Source: Piromyces finnis
Taxonomy: Eukaryota; Neocallimastigomycota; Neocallimastigomycetes; Neocallimastigales; Neocallimastigaceae
Direction of reading: 5' to 3'
DNA length: 64,000 nucleotides
Assembly (NCBI GenBank): GCA_002104945.1
Contig: MCFH01000006.1
Span: forward strand, 434,001-498,000
The translations under genes and the position numbers were made by a program. Position 1 is the first letter of the stretch. Each line of letters begins with the position of its first letter. The notes beneath the pieces are model-generated. The model had not been told where the DNA came from. It worked only from the letters and a program-made list of their open reading frames with translations, and did no database searches. Positions 23,201 to 36,662 of this stretch are shown piece after piece.

Positions 23201-26035
23201 TTATTCAACATCATCTTCATCAACAACAGATGCATTTCTATTTCTCATTTCGGTATGATAAGCATTACTACTTTGAGATACTGTTGAATTTAAAATAGCA
23301 AATGGACTAACAACACTGCTTTTATTAGAAACGCCTGTATTCATCATCATTTCATCTCTAAATTCTTTAAATTTTCTTTTTTCTTCATATACTAATCTAT
23401 CTTTATCTTGTTGGGAAAGATTATTTTCAGATAAAGCTTCATAGAATAACATATATACATAGGAGCTTCCATTATTAAATAATTCCATTTCTGGATCTAT
23501 AATTAATTCAACAGAACTATCTGAAATTCTAAACCATTGATATTCATCTAATTCTGCTTTGGTATCATTATTCTTTTCATTTTGACTTTCTGCTTTTGAT
23601 TTATTTGTGGTTAAATATTCAGGTTTTTTAAATAGCTTTTCCCATTCAGCATAATCTGTAACTTTATTACTTATAAGCTTCTTAATTTGAGCTTGTAAAT
23701 CTTTACTTAAACTACCACCACGGCGAACTCTTCTATAAGCAATAAAATGACCATAATCATGACTACCAAAATGATAAACAGCAGATTGTAAACGGTAAAA
23801 ACTATCATAATATTTTGGATCATTTGGATTCATTAAATTCTATATTATATTTATAAAAAATAAAAGTTAGTATTTTTTTTTTTTTTTGAAAGTTTTTAAA
23901 CTTATTTTACTTAATAAATAATTTAAATATATAATAGTTACAAAACTTGTACTGAAATATTCATTATTGTCCTTGTTGGTGTTTGTACACCATGGTCTAA
24001 TATTTAAATATTCTGGATATTTAATTGGACTATTATTTCTCATATTATAGCTATATGAAACATGAATAGATCTTTGGAAGTGAAAAGCAAGAATTTTTGG
24101 TGGTTTTGCAATTAAAACTTGTTTTGTTGTACTTCTAGATACCATTCTAACTGGATGAATTTCTTTTGGATATTCAATTTTATCTAATGGTATTTCATGC
24201 ATATCTTTTTTAAAATCTATAAAACTTTTTTGTAAATTTTTCAATCTTTCTTGTTCTTCATTTAATGATTTTTCTATTTCTTTAATTGTTGGTGTATTAG
24301 ATTTTGATTTCTTTTTATGTGATTTTTTATTTTTGGATGATTTTTTATCATTTTCTTCAGATACTGTTTCAGTTTTTTCCTTTTCTTCTTTATGAAGTTT
24401 ACTTTTTTCTTTTTTTAATGCAAGTAATTCTTTTCTAACATCAATTTTTTCTTTTATTTTTTCCATTTCATCTTCAGTACCTTTGATTGTTGCTATTAAT
24501 GAACAATATTCACAAACTTTGTCGGTAATTATTTCAGGTGCTATATATGATTTAAGTAATGATTCTAAGGTACATGTTTGCTAAAAAAAGGTAACATTTA
24601 TTAAATAAATTATATCTATTAATAAAATATATTTTAAATATTAAATTAAAAAGTATATTATATATACATTATTTGGAGGAATTAAGGTTATTTGATCAAT
24701 AACAAAATGACGAATTGCTGTCTTTTTACATTAAATAAGTATATTAATTTTTTAAAATTAGTTTTAAGTTATTATTTTCATAATATATATATAAACATTT
24801 AATGATGCTATTAATTTTTATTTTTTAAATAAACTTACTGTATGATTACATATTCCACATGTAATTTTACTTGCTATTAATCCTGTAAATGGACTATTTC
24901 TATTTTTTAATTGTTTCTTATTATTATTGATTAAGTTTCCATTATATACTACATTTCCCTTAATAAATGAAGAATCTCTAGTTTTATTCATAATTGATTT
25001 TAAAAAAGAAATATCAAAAAGAGATGTTGTTTTTTTATTATTTAATATATTTTCTTCTTCGGAAGTCAATTCTGAAGATAATAATGAATATAATTCATTT
25101 GCATCCTTTATTAAATTTAAAAATAAAAACAAAAAGATATTTTAATTATTATATTTTTAAAAAATTTTTATGCAAAAAATAATGATTTTATAAACCTGTT
25201 GATCATAATAAGTCAATCTTCTTGAAGCTCCCCTTGTTAATGAATTATGAAAATCTGAAGGTCTAAATGATCTCATACCACTTTTGGTATTATTAAGTTC
25301 TATTATGTATAAATTTGCACATTTAATTTAATAATAAATATATGCATTTATTTAATTTCAAAAATTCTATACTTTGAAATTCATACTTGCTGTAATATCT
25401 ACTAAAGATTTTGAAATTGATTTATCATCTATTTTTTCAGTTAATAATGATTTAATATATTGTTCATACTGTAAATATATTAAAAAACTTGGCAATGAAG
25501 AAAGAGACTTTCATTTATAATATAAATTTATATATAATTATACATTAATTATTTAATGTTTATTTTAAATAATAGTATCAATATATAATAATTACTTGTA
25601 AAATTGAATTCATAAAACATGTGTTTCCCATATTTGTTAATCCAGGTGGGAAAAATGCAACTATTAAATAATGATATATAAATATATAAATTATATAAAT
25701 AAAATAATAGCATTAAATGACTATTAATAACATTTGAATTTCTTTTTTAATCAAAATATTATTAATAAAATATATAATATTATCACTAAATATATATTAC
25801 CACCATCATCATCGTCATTTTTCTTATTCTTATCTTTTATTTTTCTTTTTTTCCTACTTTTGCTTTGACCGGTGTGATTAGAATAATGGTAATTATATAT
25901 TCCAATGCATAGAATTATTGATAAAACACCAACTCCGTATTTTACAACTTGATTTTCAGTCATTGATTCCATGAATTTTTTAATATCATATAAATTTATA
26001 TATTGATTTATAATATTTTCGATACCGTGTACCAT
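23201..26035 (-). CDS. Membrane-anchored ubiquitin-specific protease (Ubp1/USP30-like), multi-exon
   Basis: This is a cysteine protease that removes ubiquitin. The first exon (from 26035) codes a short N-terminus with one hydrophobic span (YGVGVLSIILCIGIYNY) followed by a very basic and then acidic stretch. The catalytic Cys box is in the next exon near 25640 (GLTNMGNTCFMNS). Middle exons carry CxxC pairs of the zinc finger (CGICNHT near 24845, CEYC near 24505). The penultimate exon has a Lys/Glu-rich insertion and then a KILAFHFQRS strand. The last exon (23833-23201) carries the catalytic His box HFGSHDYGHFIAYRR and a WFRISDSSV strand. An N-terminal membrane span plus USP domain is the arrangement of yeast Ubp1 and animal USP30, which act at the ER or mitochondrial surface. 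Which one this matches is not clear. Confidence 0.85.
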
Positions 26036-26041
26036 GACGAT

Positions 26042-26073
<32 letters not shown>

Positions 26074-26258
26074 TTGAGTTATAATGATTTTTGTTTATTG
26101 CTTCTATAATAAAATACTTAATTATATTTATTCTAATAATTAAAAATATATAATTAATTTTATTATTAAATTCACATTTAATAAAGATTATAAGCAATAT
26201 AAAAATTAATTTTTAATTTTATATATTATATTACTTTTTCGTTTTTTAATAGTTAATG

Positions 26259-26294
<36 letters not shown>

Positions 26295-28146
26295 TTATTT
26301 TTTTATTTTTATTATTACTTATTTTTTTGGATTTTTTTTTTTAAAAAAGCATTTATTCTTTAAATTGAATTTAAATTGAATTTTATATTATTAATCTTTT
26401 ATTTTCTTTTTACTTTCCACCATCATATTAATATATAATTTTTATTTATTTGTTTTTAAACCAATTAAAACCTGATACATGATTCTCACGCTAATCCATA
26501 TTTTTATATATAAATTACATATATATTAAATAGATTGATGATAATATTTTAAAATTATTTATTTATTTATTTGAAAGAAAGTAAAAATATATAATAGTAA
26601 TATTGTTTCATTATTTTAATAAAAATATATAAAATTAAATATTATTGTACTTTTTTATAATTCATGCTACTATACATATCATTCTAATAATGCTTATATA
26701 TATATATATTATAATATTTTTATTTACTTTATGTTAAAAAACTATAATAAAGTATAATATTTATTAATATCAGAAGAAATATTTATATATATTTAAATAG
26801 GCATACACTTTTTTTTATAATTCTATTATTAAAAATTGCTAATCTTATGCAGTAAATAATAAGGTATTTATTAATATAATTTAAGTATAATTTTTATTCT
26901 AAAGCCGTCATAAGTAAATAATAATGTTATGGAATGTATGCCTTTTAGTATTTTCAATTTTCAATTTGTTTATATAATAAATAAATATATTATTTTATGG
27001 ATGAAAGTATAATAAATATATTTTATCCTCCTCCTCCTGAAGTGATCATTATTGCTTCTATTGGAATGGATTATAAATTTATTTGGAAATTAAAAAATAT
27101 AAATATTATATTTTTAAGTTAAGGTATATGTGTAACATTGAAAACTTTAATTAATAAAATAATAAATATATAATATTTAAAGTTTATAAATATTATAATT
27201 TTTTAGGATAATATCATAAATTCTGAATATTATTCATTAAAGTTAATATATATATTATAATATTTATTAGGAGTAGTGTCATCTATATATTCTTGACATA
27301 TTTATTTATTTTTATATTAAAAATATTGTTTAAATCTTCATATATATAATTAAAATATAAAACAAGGTTCAATATATTTAATATAATTTATAATGCCAAT
27401 AATATGTAAATCTATTAACATTATTATTAATAAAAGAAAAAGTATTTTACAAATATTAATTAAAATATAAATAAATAAAGAAACCTTTCTTTTTTCTTTT
27501 TTACTTTTCACCAAAACTTTCGTTTTTTTTTATTATTACATAATATATAATAAATATTAATATATAAATATTTTTAAAAAAAAATATAAAAGTAGTAGTA
27601 ATAACAAGGATAAAGACAATAATTGAAGGTATTTTTTTTTTTTAAAAAAAAAAACAAAATATTATAAATTTATATATAAAAAATGAAATTTAATGTAAAA
27701 TTAATAAATATGAAATTCAAATAAGTATAATATTATAAAAGTTGAATTTGGATTATACTATAATAAATATAGAAATTTAGTTATGAAAAAATTTCAAATT
27801 AATAATATAAATTACAAAGCCATTTACATTATACCTTATAGTTAATCAAAAATTTATACTTCAATATTATATATACTAAAGTATATAATTAAATATAAAT
27901 TTTATTACTGTAAAAAAAAGATAAATAATTACAAGAATAAATAGTTATAAAAAAAATAAAAGATGAATATAACATTAAATAATACATTAAAAAGTAAATA
28001 TATTTAAAAAATTATATTTATATTAAGATAAATATTTATTTTTTTAATTTTTTTTTTTATATATATATCAAATAGAGTATTTTTATTATATATAAATCTT
28101 TAAAAATATAATACATATTATTATATATTAGTAATAAATATAAACG
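26036..28146. promoter_or_regulatory. Divergent intergenic region with microsatellites
   Basis: About 2.1 kb separate the USP gene from the Sec2-like gene, which are divergent, so both promoters lie here. A poly(T) tract is at 26046-26072 and a (TTA)n run at about 26262-26294. A T-run directly followed by an A-run is at 27632-27655. The rest is plain A/T and no gene is seen. Confidence 0.5.
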
Positions 28147-29784
28147 ATGTTAAAATCTAATAGCTCAAGTAAGGATCCAACTGATATTCCAATTGAAACT
28201 GGTTCTGAATCTAAAATTTCAGAATCAAAAATAGAAAAACAAGATGAAAACATAATTGAAAATGTTGCAGAAAACAATATTGAAAACAAAGACAATTCAA
28301 TGGAAAAAGAAAAATTAAAAGAAGATAATGAAAGATTAAAGGTTGATATAGAAGTTTTATCAAAAAAATTACATGATGCAGTTAATAGAATAGGTAATCT
28401 TGAAAAAGCATTAGAAAACAAAACAGATGTTATTGAAACTTCAAATAAACCTTCTCTTACTTATAGTACAACAACAACAACTACTACTACTACTACTTCA
28501 TCAATACAAGCTGGTGGAAAAACATTTACTTCAGTTGATTCTGGAATACCAATTTCAAGTGATGCAAGTATAGTAATAAAAATGAAGGATTTAGAAAGTA
28601 CTGTTGATAGATTAAATAAGCGTTTATTAGAAGAAGTGGAAAAACGTTCTGAACTTGAAACTTCTCATTCTGCATTAGTACAAGAAACAGAAGACTTAAC
28701 TGTAAAACTTTTTGAAGAAGCTCAAATTATGGTGGCAAATGAAAGAAAAGAAAATTTTGAAAAAGATAAGCAAATAAAAAAGCTTAAATCTATTATAGAT
28801 GAAAAAGATCATATAATTCAAGCTTTAATGGAGGAAAATAAAACATTAAAGATATTTATACAAAATAATACAAATAAATTAAATGATGCTGAATCTGAAG
28901 CTTCCTCTGCATTAAGTAATTTAGGTGAACCAGAAGAAGATGATACAGAAAGTAATAGAAACTCCAAAAGAATATCAGTAAGAACTAGAGCATTAAGTAA
29001 TGTAACAGAGAAGTTATCAGCTACACCCTTTTCACCAATAAATTCAATATTAAGTATTGAAAATAATTCTAATGATGCTACCTATCAAACATTTGCTTAT
29101 CAAACTATCAACAGAGAATTGCATTTTGATAATAAAAATCCATATTATAATGAACTTTACAATTATATTAAATATAAACATTATGATATATTAGAACACT
29201 CCAGATTTACAAAAAGGTGTATTGCTGAAGAAATTGAACCATGCCTTGATTTCCAACCAATTAATCCCGATTTATTAACTATCACTACAAAATTAGCACA
29301 TTATAATTATGTAAGAAGAATTGTAAGAGCTTGTAGAGAAAATACTTTAATAATTAAAAATATTTATGAATACCCAGATAATACCAATATATCAACAGAT
29401 GTAGATAATAAAAATGACAAAGAATTTAAAGTAACCAAGGTAGATAATATAACATGTTCACTATGTTTAAGAAATCATTTACCATTACCATTAAATAGAT
29501 GCTTTATGGATGAAGAAGACAGAGAATTACAGTTAAACGAAAAAACTCAAAGTCAAACTACTTATGTTTGTAAATACTGTAAAGAGAGACTTTTAAGTGT
29601 TTTTGATTATTATGGATATATGAAATTTGTAAGAACTCACTTAAAAGATAATAAAGCAAATGAAAAACCAACAGAATATTGTCATAATCTTTTTGGAGAT
29701 TTATTAAGAATTCGTGAAAGAATGTATTGGGCAAAATTCGGATTAGTTGGTAAAGACTACGGTGTTAATATAAGTTTATATTAA
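28147..29784 (+). CDS. SEC2: Sec2-family Rab guanine nucleotide exchange factor (Rabin8-like)
   Basis: A single exon codes 545 aa. The N-terminal half is a coiled coil (residues about 55-100 and 145-250). Its second part contains ALVQETEDLTVKLFEEAQIM, very close to the Sec2 signature E.EDLTA.LFEEAN.MV, followed by KQIKKLKSIIDEKDHIIQAL. This coiled coil opens the Rab (Sec4/Rab8) nucleotide pocket and promotes delivery of secretory vesicles to the plasma membrane; in animals Rabin8 also serves ciliary growth. A Thr repeat (about 112-120) and a Ser-rich linker follow. The C-terminal half holds two CxxC pairs (CSLCLRNH near 438 and CKYC near 475) and a helix YYGYMKFVRTHL, as in Rabin-type proteins. 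The start at 28147 follows an A/T leader. Confidence 0.88.
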   Translation: MLKSNSSSKDPTDIPIETGSESKISESKIEKQDENIIENVAENNIENKDNSMEKEKLKEDNERLKVDIEVLSKKLHDAVNRIGNLEKALENKTDVIETSNKPSLTYSTTTTTTTTTTSSIQAGGKTFTSVDSGIPISSDASIVIKMKDLESTVDRLNKRLLEEVEKRSELETSHSALVQETEDLTVKLFEEAQIMVANERKENFEKDKQIKKLKSIIDEKDHIIQALMEENKTLKIFIQNNTNKLNDAESEASSALSNLGEPEEDDTESNRNSKRISVRTRALSNVTEKLSATPFSPINSILSIENNSNDATYQTFAYQTINRELHFDNKNPYYNELYNYIKYKHYDILEHSRFTKRCIAEEIEPCLDFQPINPDLLTITTKLAHYNYVRRIVRACRENTLIIKNIYEYPDNTNISTDVDNKNDKEFKVTKVDNITCSLCLRNHLPLPLNRCFMDEEDRELQLNEKTQSQTTYVCKYCKERLLSVFDYYGYMKFVRTHLKDNKANEKPTEYCHNLFGDLLRIRERMYWAKFGLVGKDYGVNISLY

Positions 29785-30148
29785 TAATAATTATTATTCA
29801 TTATAATGTAAACGCGTTAATAGATTTGTAATATTAAAAAATATAAATATTAATGATAGGAATATTAAATATATATATAAATAATAAAATAAAAATTTAA
29901 AATAATACAATAAAAAAAGTTTTTATTTTATTTTATTTTTTTTTTTATGTTATTTATTTCTATTTATAAATTGTGTATATTTAAACACATATAATATATG
30001 CAGCATTATATATAAAATGGTTATATTATTATTTTATTTATTTATATTTAATGATAAATATTAAATATTACATTATATTACGTTTTATGTGTGGTGGTAT
30101 ATATATTTATATATATTACTATTACAATTAATAAAATTTTTATTATCA

Positions 30149-30179
<31 letters not shown>

Positions 30180-30365
30180 ATTATTTTTCATGTTTTTTTC
30201 AGTAAATCTAAATGATAGTAATTATAATAGAGTTGTTGATATAAAAATTATTAAAAAAAAAAAAAAAAAAAAAAAAGTACTTTATAAAATGAAATAAAAA
30301 AAAAAAATTTCTTTATATACAAATAAAATTTACAATAAAATATAATACATAATTTTTTGGTTTAA
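29785..30365. other. Convergent 3' spacer with homopolymers
   Basis: This spacer holds a poly(T) tract at 30150-30175 and a poly(A) tract of about 22 at 30252-30275. It lies between the ends of the Sec2-like and cyclase-like genes. No gene is seen. Confidence 0.55.
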
Positions 30366-33300
30366 TTAATTTGCATGATTTCTTCTTGGTGGATTATTTA
30401 TAGAAGAAGCCGAAGTTAAATTTGAAGTAATAATTTGTTTTCTTTGTATTGATTGTAATAAATTACCTGAATTAGAACGATCTGGAATACCACGATGAAT
30501 ATTTTCGTTCATTAAATTACTTTTCATATCTATGGATAAAATATTTTGTTGCTGAGTTATATAATTTATGGATCTGCTATTATTTTGAATTTGTACTACT
30601 GATTTATTTAGTAATTCTTGGAATACTTGATTCTTTACATTATCATTCAATACTATACATGTATGTCTACTTTCAATAGGTTCATCATAAATTATACCGA
30701 AAGAATATGAAAATATATTACTAATTGCATTAAATTTTTCTGAAGCATCTTCTTTCTCAATAGGATCAATTGAAAATCTTTTAATTAAACCATATAATCT
30801 TCCAGTAAAATAGGGTAAACGAATATTTGATATTCTTTCTTCATCTTTATCAATTAAACCATTTTTCCATGTATCAATGGCCAATTCATATTCTCCTGAT
30901 ATTAAATGATATAAACCTCTCGCAAGAGCCAAAACTGGAATACTAATTAAATATGCTACAAAATATTTTTCCAATGTATTTATTAAAGTTAGAAGAATAC
31001 CAATACATACCGTTCTTTCATGATTATCTATCATAAATACTCCATTATTATATGCAAAGTATAGTAAATCAAGTATATGTGGGAAACTAATCAAAGCTCC
31101 CCAACTTGGATGACCTAATCTATCTAAATACTTTACTATTTTAACTAAACCACTTTGTACATTTTCAATTAAAGGAACACCAAATCGATAATAGACTTGA
31201 CCTACTATTCCATAGTATACCAATTGAATACTGTAATTAGTAGTGTTCATCTTTTCCGTCAATTCGCTTAAATTTTTCATGATGGTTAGAGTTGGAGCCA
31301 TATCTTCTTCTTCATTTTGTAGAAGAAAATTCATAAATACACATGCATAAGCTAAACATTGGTTTTTCCAGCTTTTTCTCTTAATTAACATTTCGGATGA
31401 AGTTTTTAAACAATATTCTGTATTTCCTGAGTGGAACTCAGTAAATGCTTTCATAATTACCCCTTTATCCCATAATGCCATTTCATTTAATTTAACGGAT
31501 TGAGAAATTAAATAATCCCAATGACTTAATGCATTTTTCCAATCCCCTAAAATAAAATAGCATTGTGCTAAGGAATCGTGGATTAAAAGAATATCATAAG
31601 AAAGGGTATTATCAAAATTTTCTAAATATAGTTTTGCTTTATTCATTGCACATATTCCAACTTGAAAATTGCGTTTTTCATCTATTGCACTCGTTATATA
31701 TTCCATACTATATAATGAAAGAATAAGAATATATTTTATATCTACTTTTAGTTTTGATGACCACATAAGTGCCATTTTTATACTCAGTTTAAATAAATTT
31801 TGTTTATGTAAATAGTTATAAATCTCACTAAGCAATAATAAACATCCCCGTACAACCTTGTATTTTTTTTCTTTTTTCTTTTTATATGAAAACGATTCAA
31901 AATTATTTTGATATAATACATTATTATGTCTATTAACTTTTTTTAACAGCCACCATAAACTAAATCCACCAGATGGTATTTGGACATCCATTAACCTTAG
32001 TGATATAATTATATGATTTTCTGCTTCTTTATATTTTTGAATAGCTAAATATGCTTCCCCTATTTGTTTATGCCATTCACTTAGAGTCCAATTACTGACT
32101 GCTGTAAGTTCAGTAGAATATTGTTCATACCTAAATAGTTTAAACAATATTCTGTAATATTTAATTGCTTCTTGCATTGATTTAAGTTTAAAGTAATATT
32201 TACAAACTTTTTCTAAATACACTTTTGTTTTTTGTTTATCCGGACTATGAGAATAATGATCATAAATACTAACAAGTAAATCTTGTCTTTCTGGATTTGA
32301 TATAAATTCTTGCTCGAAAAAGTGAGCAAAATATAAATGAATTTCTTCTCTTTTAGAAAATGTATTTAACGTATAAATTGCTTTTTGAATCATATCACTA
32401 CTAAAGGCATATGTACTCTCTAACCATTCATCTGAATCTTGATAAATCAACTTCAAAAATCCATATTTATCTAAACTCTTAAATAATGCTTCGGGTGACT
32501 CATTTTCATCATTTAATATTTCATCACTTCCAGAATTTAAAAAATTATAATCTTTTTTATATTGAGTACTTATAAAATTCTTTATATCAATAACTTTAAA
32601 TTGACCAACAACAGAAGCAACCCTTAAAAATTCTTGATAGTCTGAATTTAGTTTATCAAATTGTGCTACCACAATAGACTCAATATCTCCACTAGGAAGA
32701 ATAGTTTCTAAATCTATTAGATTATCATCCTTTTGAGCAATAGTTAATGATCCATCGCTACTTAATCTAAAGTGAGGAAGTTCCAGCATCCATTGTGTCA
32801 TTCGACGAATATATATAGGTGTACCTTAATAATTAAAATAGGGTGTATTATAATATATTATATAGTTATAATTAAATAAATAAGTAACAATATTATAACT
32901 AATAATTAATTATTATTATTGATTATAGTATTATGATAATATGCAACTATTTCATAATAAGAAAAATTCTAATTATTTTTTCATATATTTTGTATTTATT
33001 ATGTATAATACCTTGTGTTCTTTCAAATATAACTTTTAAAATCGATTCACTTACACCAGTACACTTTCTTTGAAATTTTATTGTACATAAATCTTTAATA
33101 ATTTCACATGCTGCTTCTTCAGAAATACTTCCTAATACAATATTAACAGTTCTTTTTAATTTTGCAATATTTTTAAGTGTTTCTAATCCCTTTTCTTTTG
33201 TTGAATAATATGTTTCAGGGCAAGTAAATAAGCACAATAACATTTTAGCTGGTGATTTATATAACAATTCTGTTAATTTCCAAGAGATTGGATCAAGGTA

Positions 33301-36300
33301 TTGTAATTGATCAATAACAATTATTAATGGTGTTTTGTATGTTAATTTTGTTATCAGCCTTACAATAAGATTACTAAATTCTGATATTCTGTTCTCAGTA
33401 TCATCATCTGATATTTCATTTCCAGGAACGATATTTGGGAACATTAAATTAAATAAAGTTATTAATTCAGGGTCTTCACCCAGATAATTTAAGGTTTCCA
33501 TTATTTTTGAATTAAAAAAATTTAATCGTTTTTCTTTTCCATTATTATGTTCGGAATCACAACTTTCTATTGAACCTGATGAACCAACGTCTTGTAAATA
33601 AAAGTTTTGTTTTTTACTAGATATAGAAAATCTATTGCTTCTGGGTGATATTTTTTCTTGTAAAAACATTTGAATATCATTACTTGATGATTTCATTGAT
33701 TCTGTACTATGGAATTTAACTAACTCATTTTGAGTTTTTTCAATAGCATTCATTTGTAAAGAATCTAATGGTTTCTTTTGTTGCAATACTTGACATATAT
33801 TTATTATTTCAAGTATTATAGATTTATATGCTGAAAAAATAGTTGTTTTTTCCAATTTCCTCGCTACACTTGTACTAAAAATTATAATTATTTATATAAA
33901 GTAACTTTAATTTCTAAATTTCGTTTTTTTTTTTTAAATGTGATACTAATAAATTATTACTTACCAAACATTAATTTTATTTTTCTTAGCTTCTTTTATT
34001 AATAATTCTGCTAGTGGCATTAAACCTAATCCTTCAACACCTTGTACCAGTAGCGTTCTTCCTTCACATAATGTAGAATAACTAACTAATAAATTCTCAA
34101 TTTTCTCTATTTCTTTCTCTCTACCAATAAGTTCAATTTCTGTTGTAATTTTTGGTAAGTGAATTGGCATCACTGAACTATTTACAGGTTGATATGCTGC
34201 AATTGATTTTGATTTACCCTTTACTTGTAACGTTCCTATAGATTTATATGATATTATTTCTTTTGTTAATTTATATGTTTCTTCATCACATAAAATTGTA
34301 TTTTTTTCAGCTTTCATCATAAGACGAGCTAAGTTGAAAATTTTGTTTTTATATTTATATTAAATAGTAATAATTAATAATTATTGAAATTAAAATTAAT
34401 TGAATATTCCTTTAATCATTCATATTTTTATATATTTTTTTTAAAAGAGTTTAAATAATTATTTTACCAGCCATGTTTACTGAATCACCAACAACAGAAT
34501 AATCTGCTCTATCTTCGTTACCCTTTATTATTTTTAATAAATATTTATTCATTTAAAAAAAGTTTTTTTTATAAATTTGTTAAACTTCCTAAAATTTATA
34601 TATTATATAATATATTAGAATAAATATAAAGTATTGCATACAATTCCTCCAACCCATGTCATTCCAGTTCCAACACCAATTGTAAAATTATCATTTACTC
34701 TTTTCATATTTTTACATATTTCTAGTGCTGCTTCTATACCAACTTGAGCATCATTTTCATGAGATAATGGAGGAAGACCAAAGTATATTAATATAATTGC
34801 ACCTTTATCATCAATAAGAAATTGACGTAATATACCTTCTTGTAATACTAATGCTCTTTGGACAGCATCTAATGATTCCTGTGCTAATGAAAGATCATTT
34901 GAATTTTCAAATCGAATGTTACTTATCTTTACAAATACTGTTGTTATTCTACGTAATTCACTAAATTTAATTAAATTTTTTGTTCCTGATTCTATTTTTG
35001 ATAATGCACCTTCATTAATGTATTCCTTCCATATATTGTACACTTCTTCATTAAATTTTTTAGAATATTTACTATAAACTGTTTTAATATCATCACCAAA
35101 ACCCCCTTCAATGTCATTTACTGATTTATCCTGAATAATAGCTAAATATTCATTAATTGCTTTTATAATATTTGAACAAAATAATTCATCCTTCATTAAC
35201 TTTACAACAGTTGTTTTTATTTCTTCAGTCTGATTACAATAATATGATTGTGATAAATTATTAAAAAAATTTCTTTCTTTGTCTAATTGAGGTGGTTCTA
35301 CTTGTTTTAATTCAATTAAATTTTCTATATTTGGTAATTTACTAAAAATAGACTTTTGAAAAAATATTAATTTAACATTTTTTATTGTTGCTTCCATAAT
35401 AATTGCTCCTTTTTGATGGTTACTTATATCAATGTTTGGATTAGTAAATAATTTAACAAATTGTTTGTAAAATTGTACTGACATTGCAAGTTGACCTTGT
35501 AATAATAAGAATAGTTTATATTATAATATATATTTATTGGTTTTTATGAATATTTTTAATGATCATTAAATTATTAATATATATTTATATATTATTTCAT
35601 TTGTTTTATAAATACCTGCTTTAGCAAAATCCAATATTGATGCTACTTGATTGACAGCACCTCCTATAAATAGTAGTTGTTATTTAGTATTAATTAATTA
35701 ACAATAGTAATTTAATTTAATGAAATATAAATATAATAAGTGTTATAATTAATATTTATTAATTAAAACTATTATTATTTTATAACATATTTTTAACTTT
35801 TTACCTGATATAAAATGTTCCCATCTACCCGGGTATCCACCAACATGAACATTAAATATTGATCCTAAACCCAGTCCAATATGTATACTTAAATCAATTT
35901 TTAGATTATCTATTTCTACTGTATATTTACTTAGCTCTGCTAATAACTGTAAAGAACATCTTACTGTATTTAATAATAATGCTAATTTTATTTCTTCATA
36001 TTCTTCTTGCATAATATATTGATATTTATTTATATCATCAATTGTCCAGCATATAACAATTGCATCACCTATTGTTTTTAAAAATTTTGCATTTTATATT
36101 ACATATATTGTTCTTCATATATTACAATGTATTATAAATATAAATATATTTGAAAAAAAAAAAAAGATTTTTACCTGCAAATTTTACTATAATATATTAT
36201 ATAGTATAATATAATATAATATTATATTAATATATTATTATATATTATTTATATATTATTAATATAAAATTATTTTACCTAAATCTCCTTTATAACTAAG

Positions 36301-36662
36301 AATAATTTTTATCATTTTATCTAAGTAACCATTCATTGAATTTGATAATAATTCAGGACCAATGCTTCCTCTTTGTGCTAAATTTGATGCTAAATTACTA
36401 TAACCTAATTATTAACATGAATATGAATAAATATAATATTAATAATTTATTATTGATAATAATACAGTTTAAGCAAATATTTATTCATTATAAAACTAAT
36501 AGCACATCACATACCACTAACATCAACCATCATTGCTATTCCATAGCATTCTAAAGATTTCGGTTGTAGAGTACAACCTACATGATTACAAAAATATTCT
36601 CTAACATGTGAAGGAATGTATTGCAATATTGAAAAACATTTTTCAACATAATCATAACTCAT
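30366..36662 (-). CDS. Soluble-type adenylyl cyclase-like protein (ADCY10-like), multi-exon
   Basis: Two class III cyclase domains lead into an ATPase-like module and a long helical repeat region. C1 begins in exon 1 (36662..36515) with MMVDVSG. A 12-nt microexon (36186..36175) and the following exon give KFAGDAIVICW. Both metal-binding Asp residues of soluble adenylyl cyclase are thus present. C2 (35484-33961) has RRITTVFVKISN, LIYFGLPPLSHENDA, GMTWVGGIV and a GDSVNMAARLM strand. An ELIGREKEI start and Walker B-like TPLIIVIDQLQYLD (near 33330) mark the ATPase module, but the P-loop reads GVEGLGLM and has lost the usual Lys and Ser/Thr. The last 811 codons (32801-30366) are alpha-helical TPR-like repeats. 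The family makes cAMP in response to bicarbonate and calcium and often serves flagella; that role here is inference. Confidence 0.88.
36175..36186 (-). other. 12-nt microexon of the cyclase-like gene
   Basis: The twelve bases TAAAATTTGCAG (minus strand) lie between an acceptor AG and a donor GTAAAAATC. They code VKFA plus one base of the Gly codon. Without them the essential FAGDA motif cannot be formed, so the exon must be used. Phases on both sides agree (1 and 1). Confidence 0.85.
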
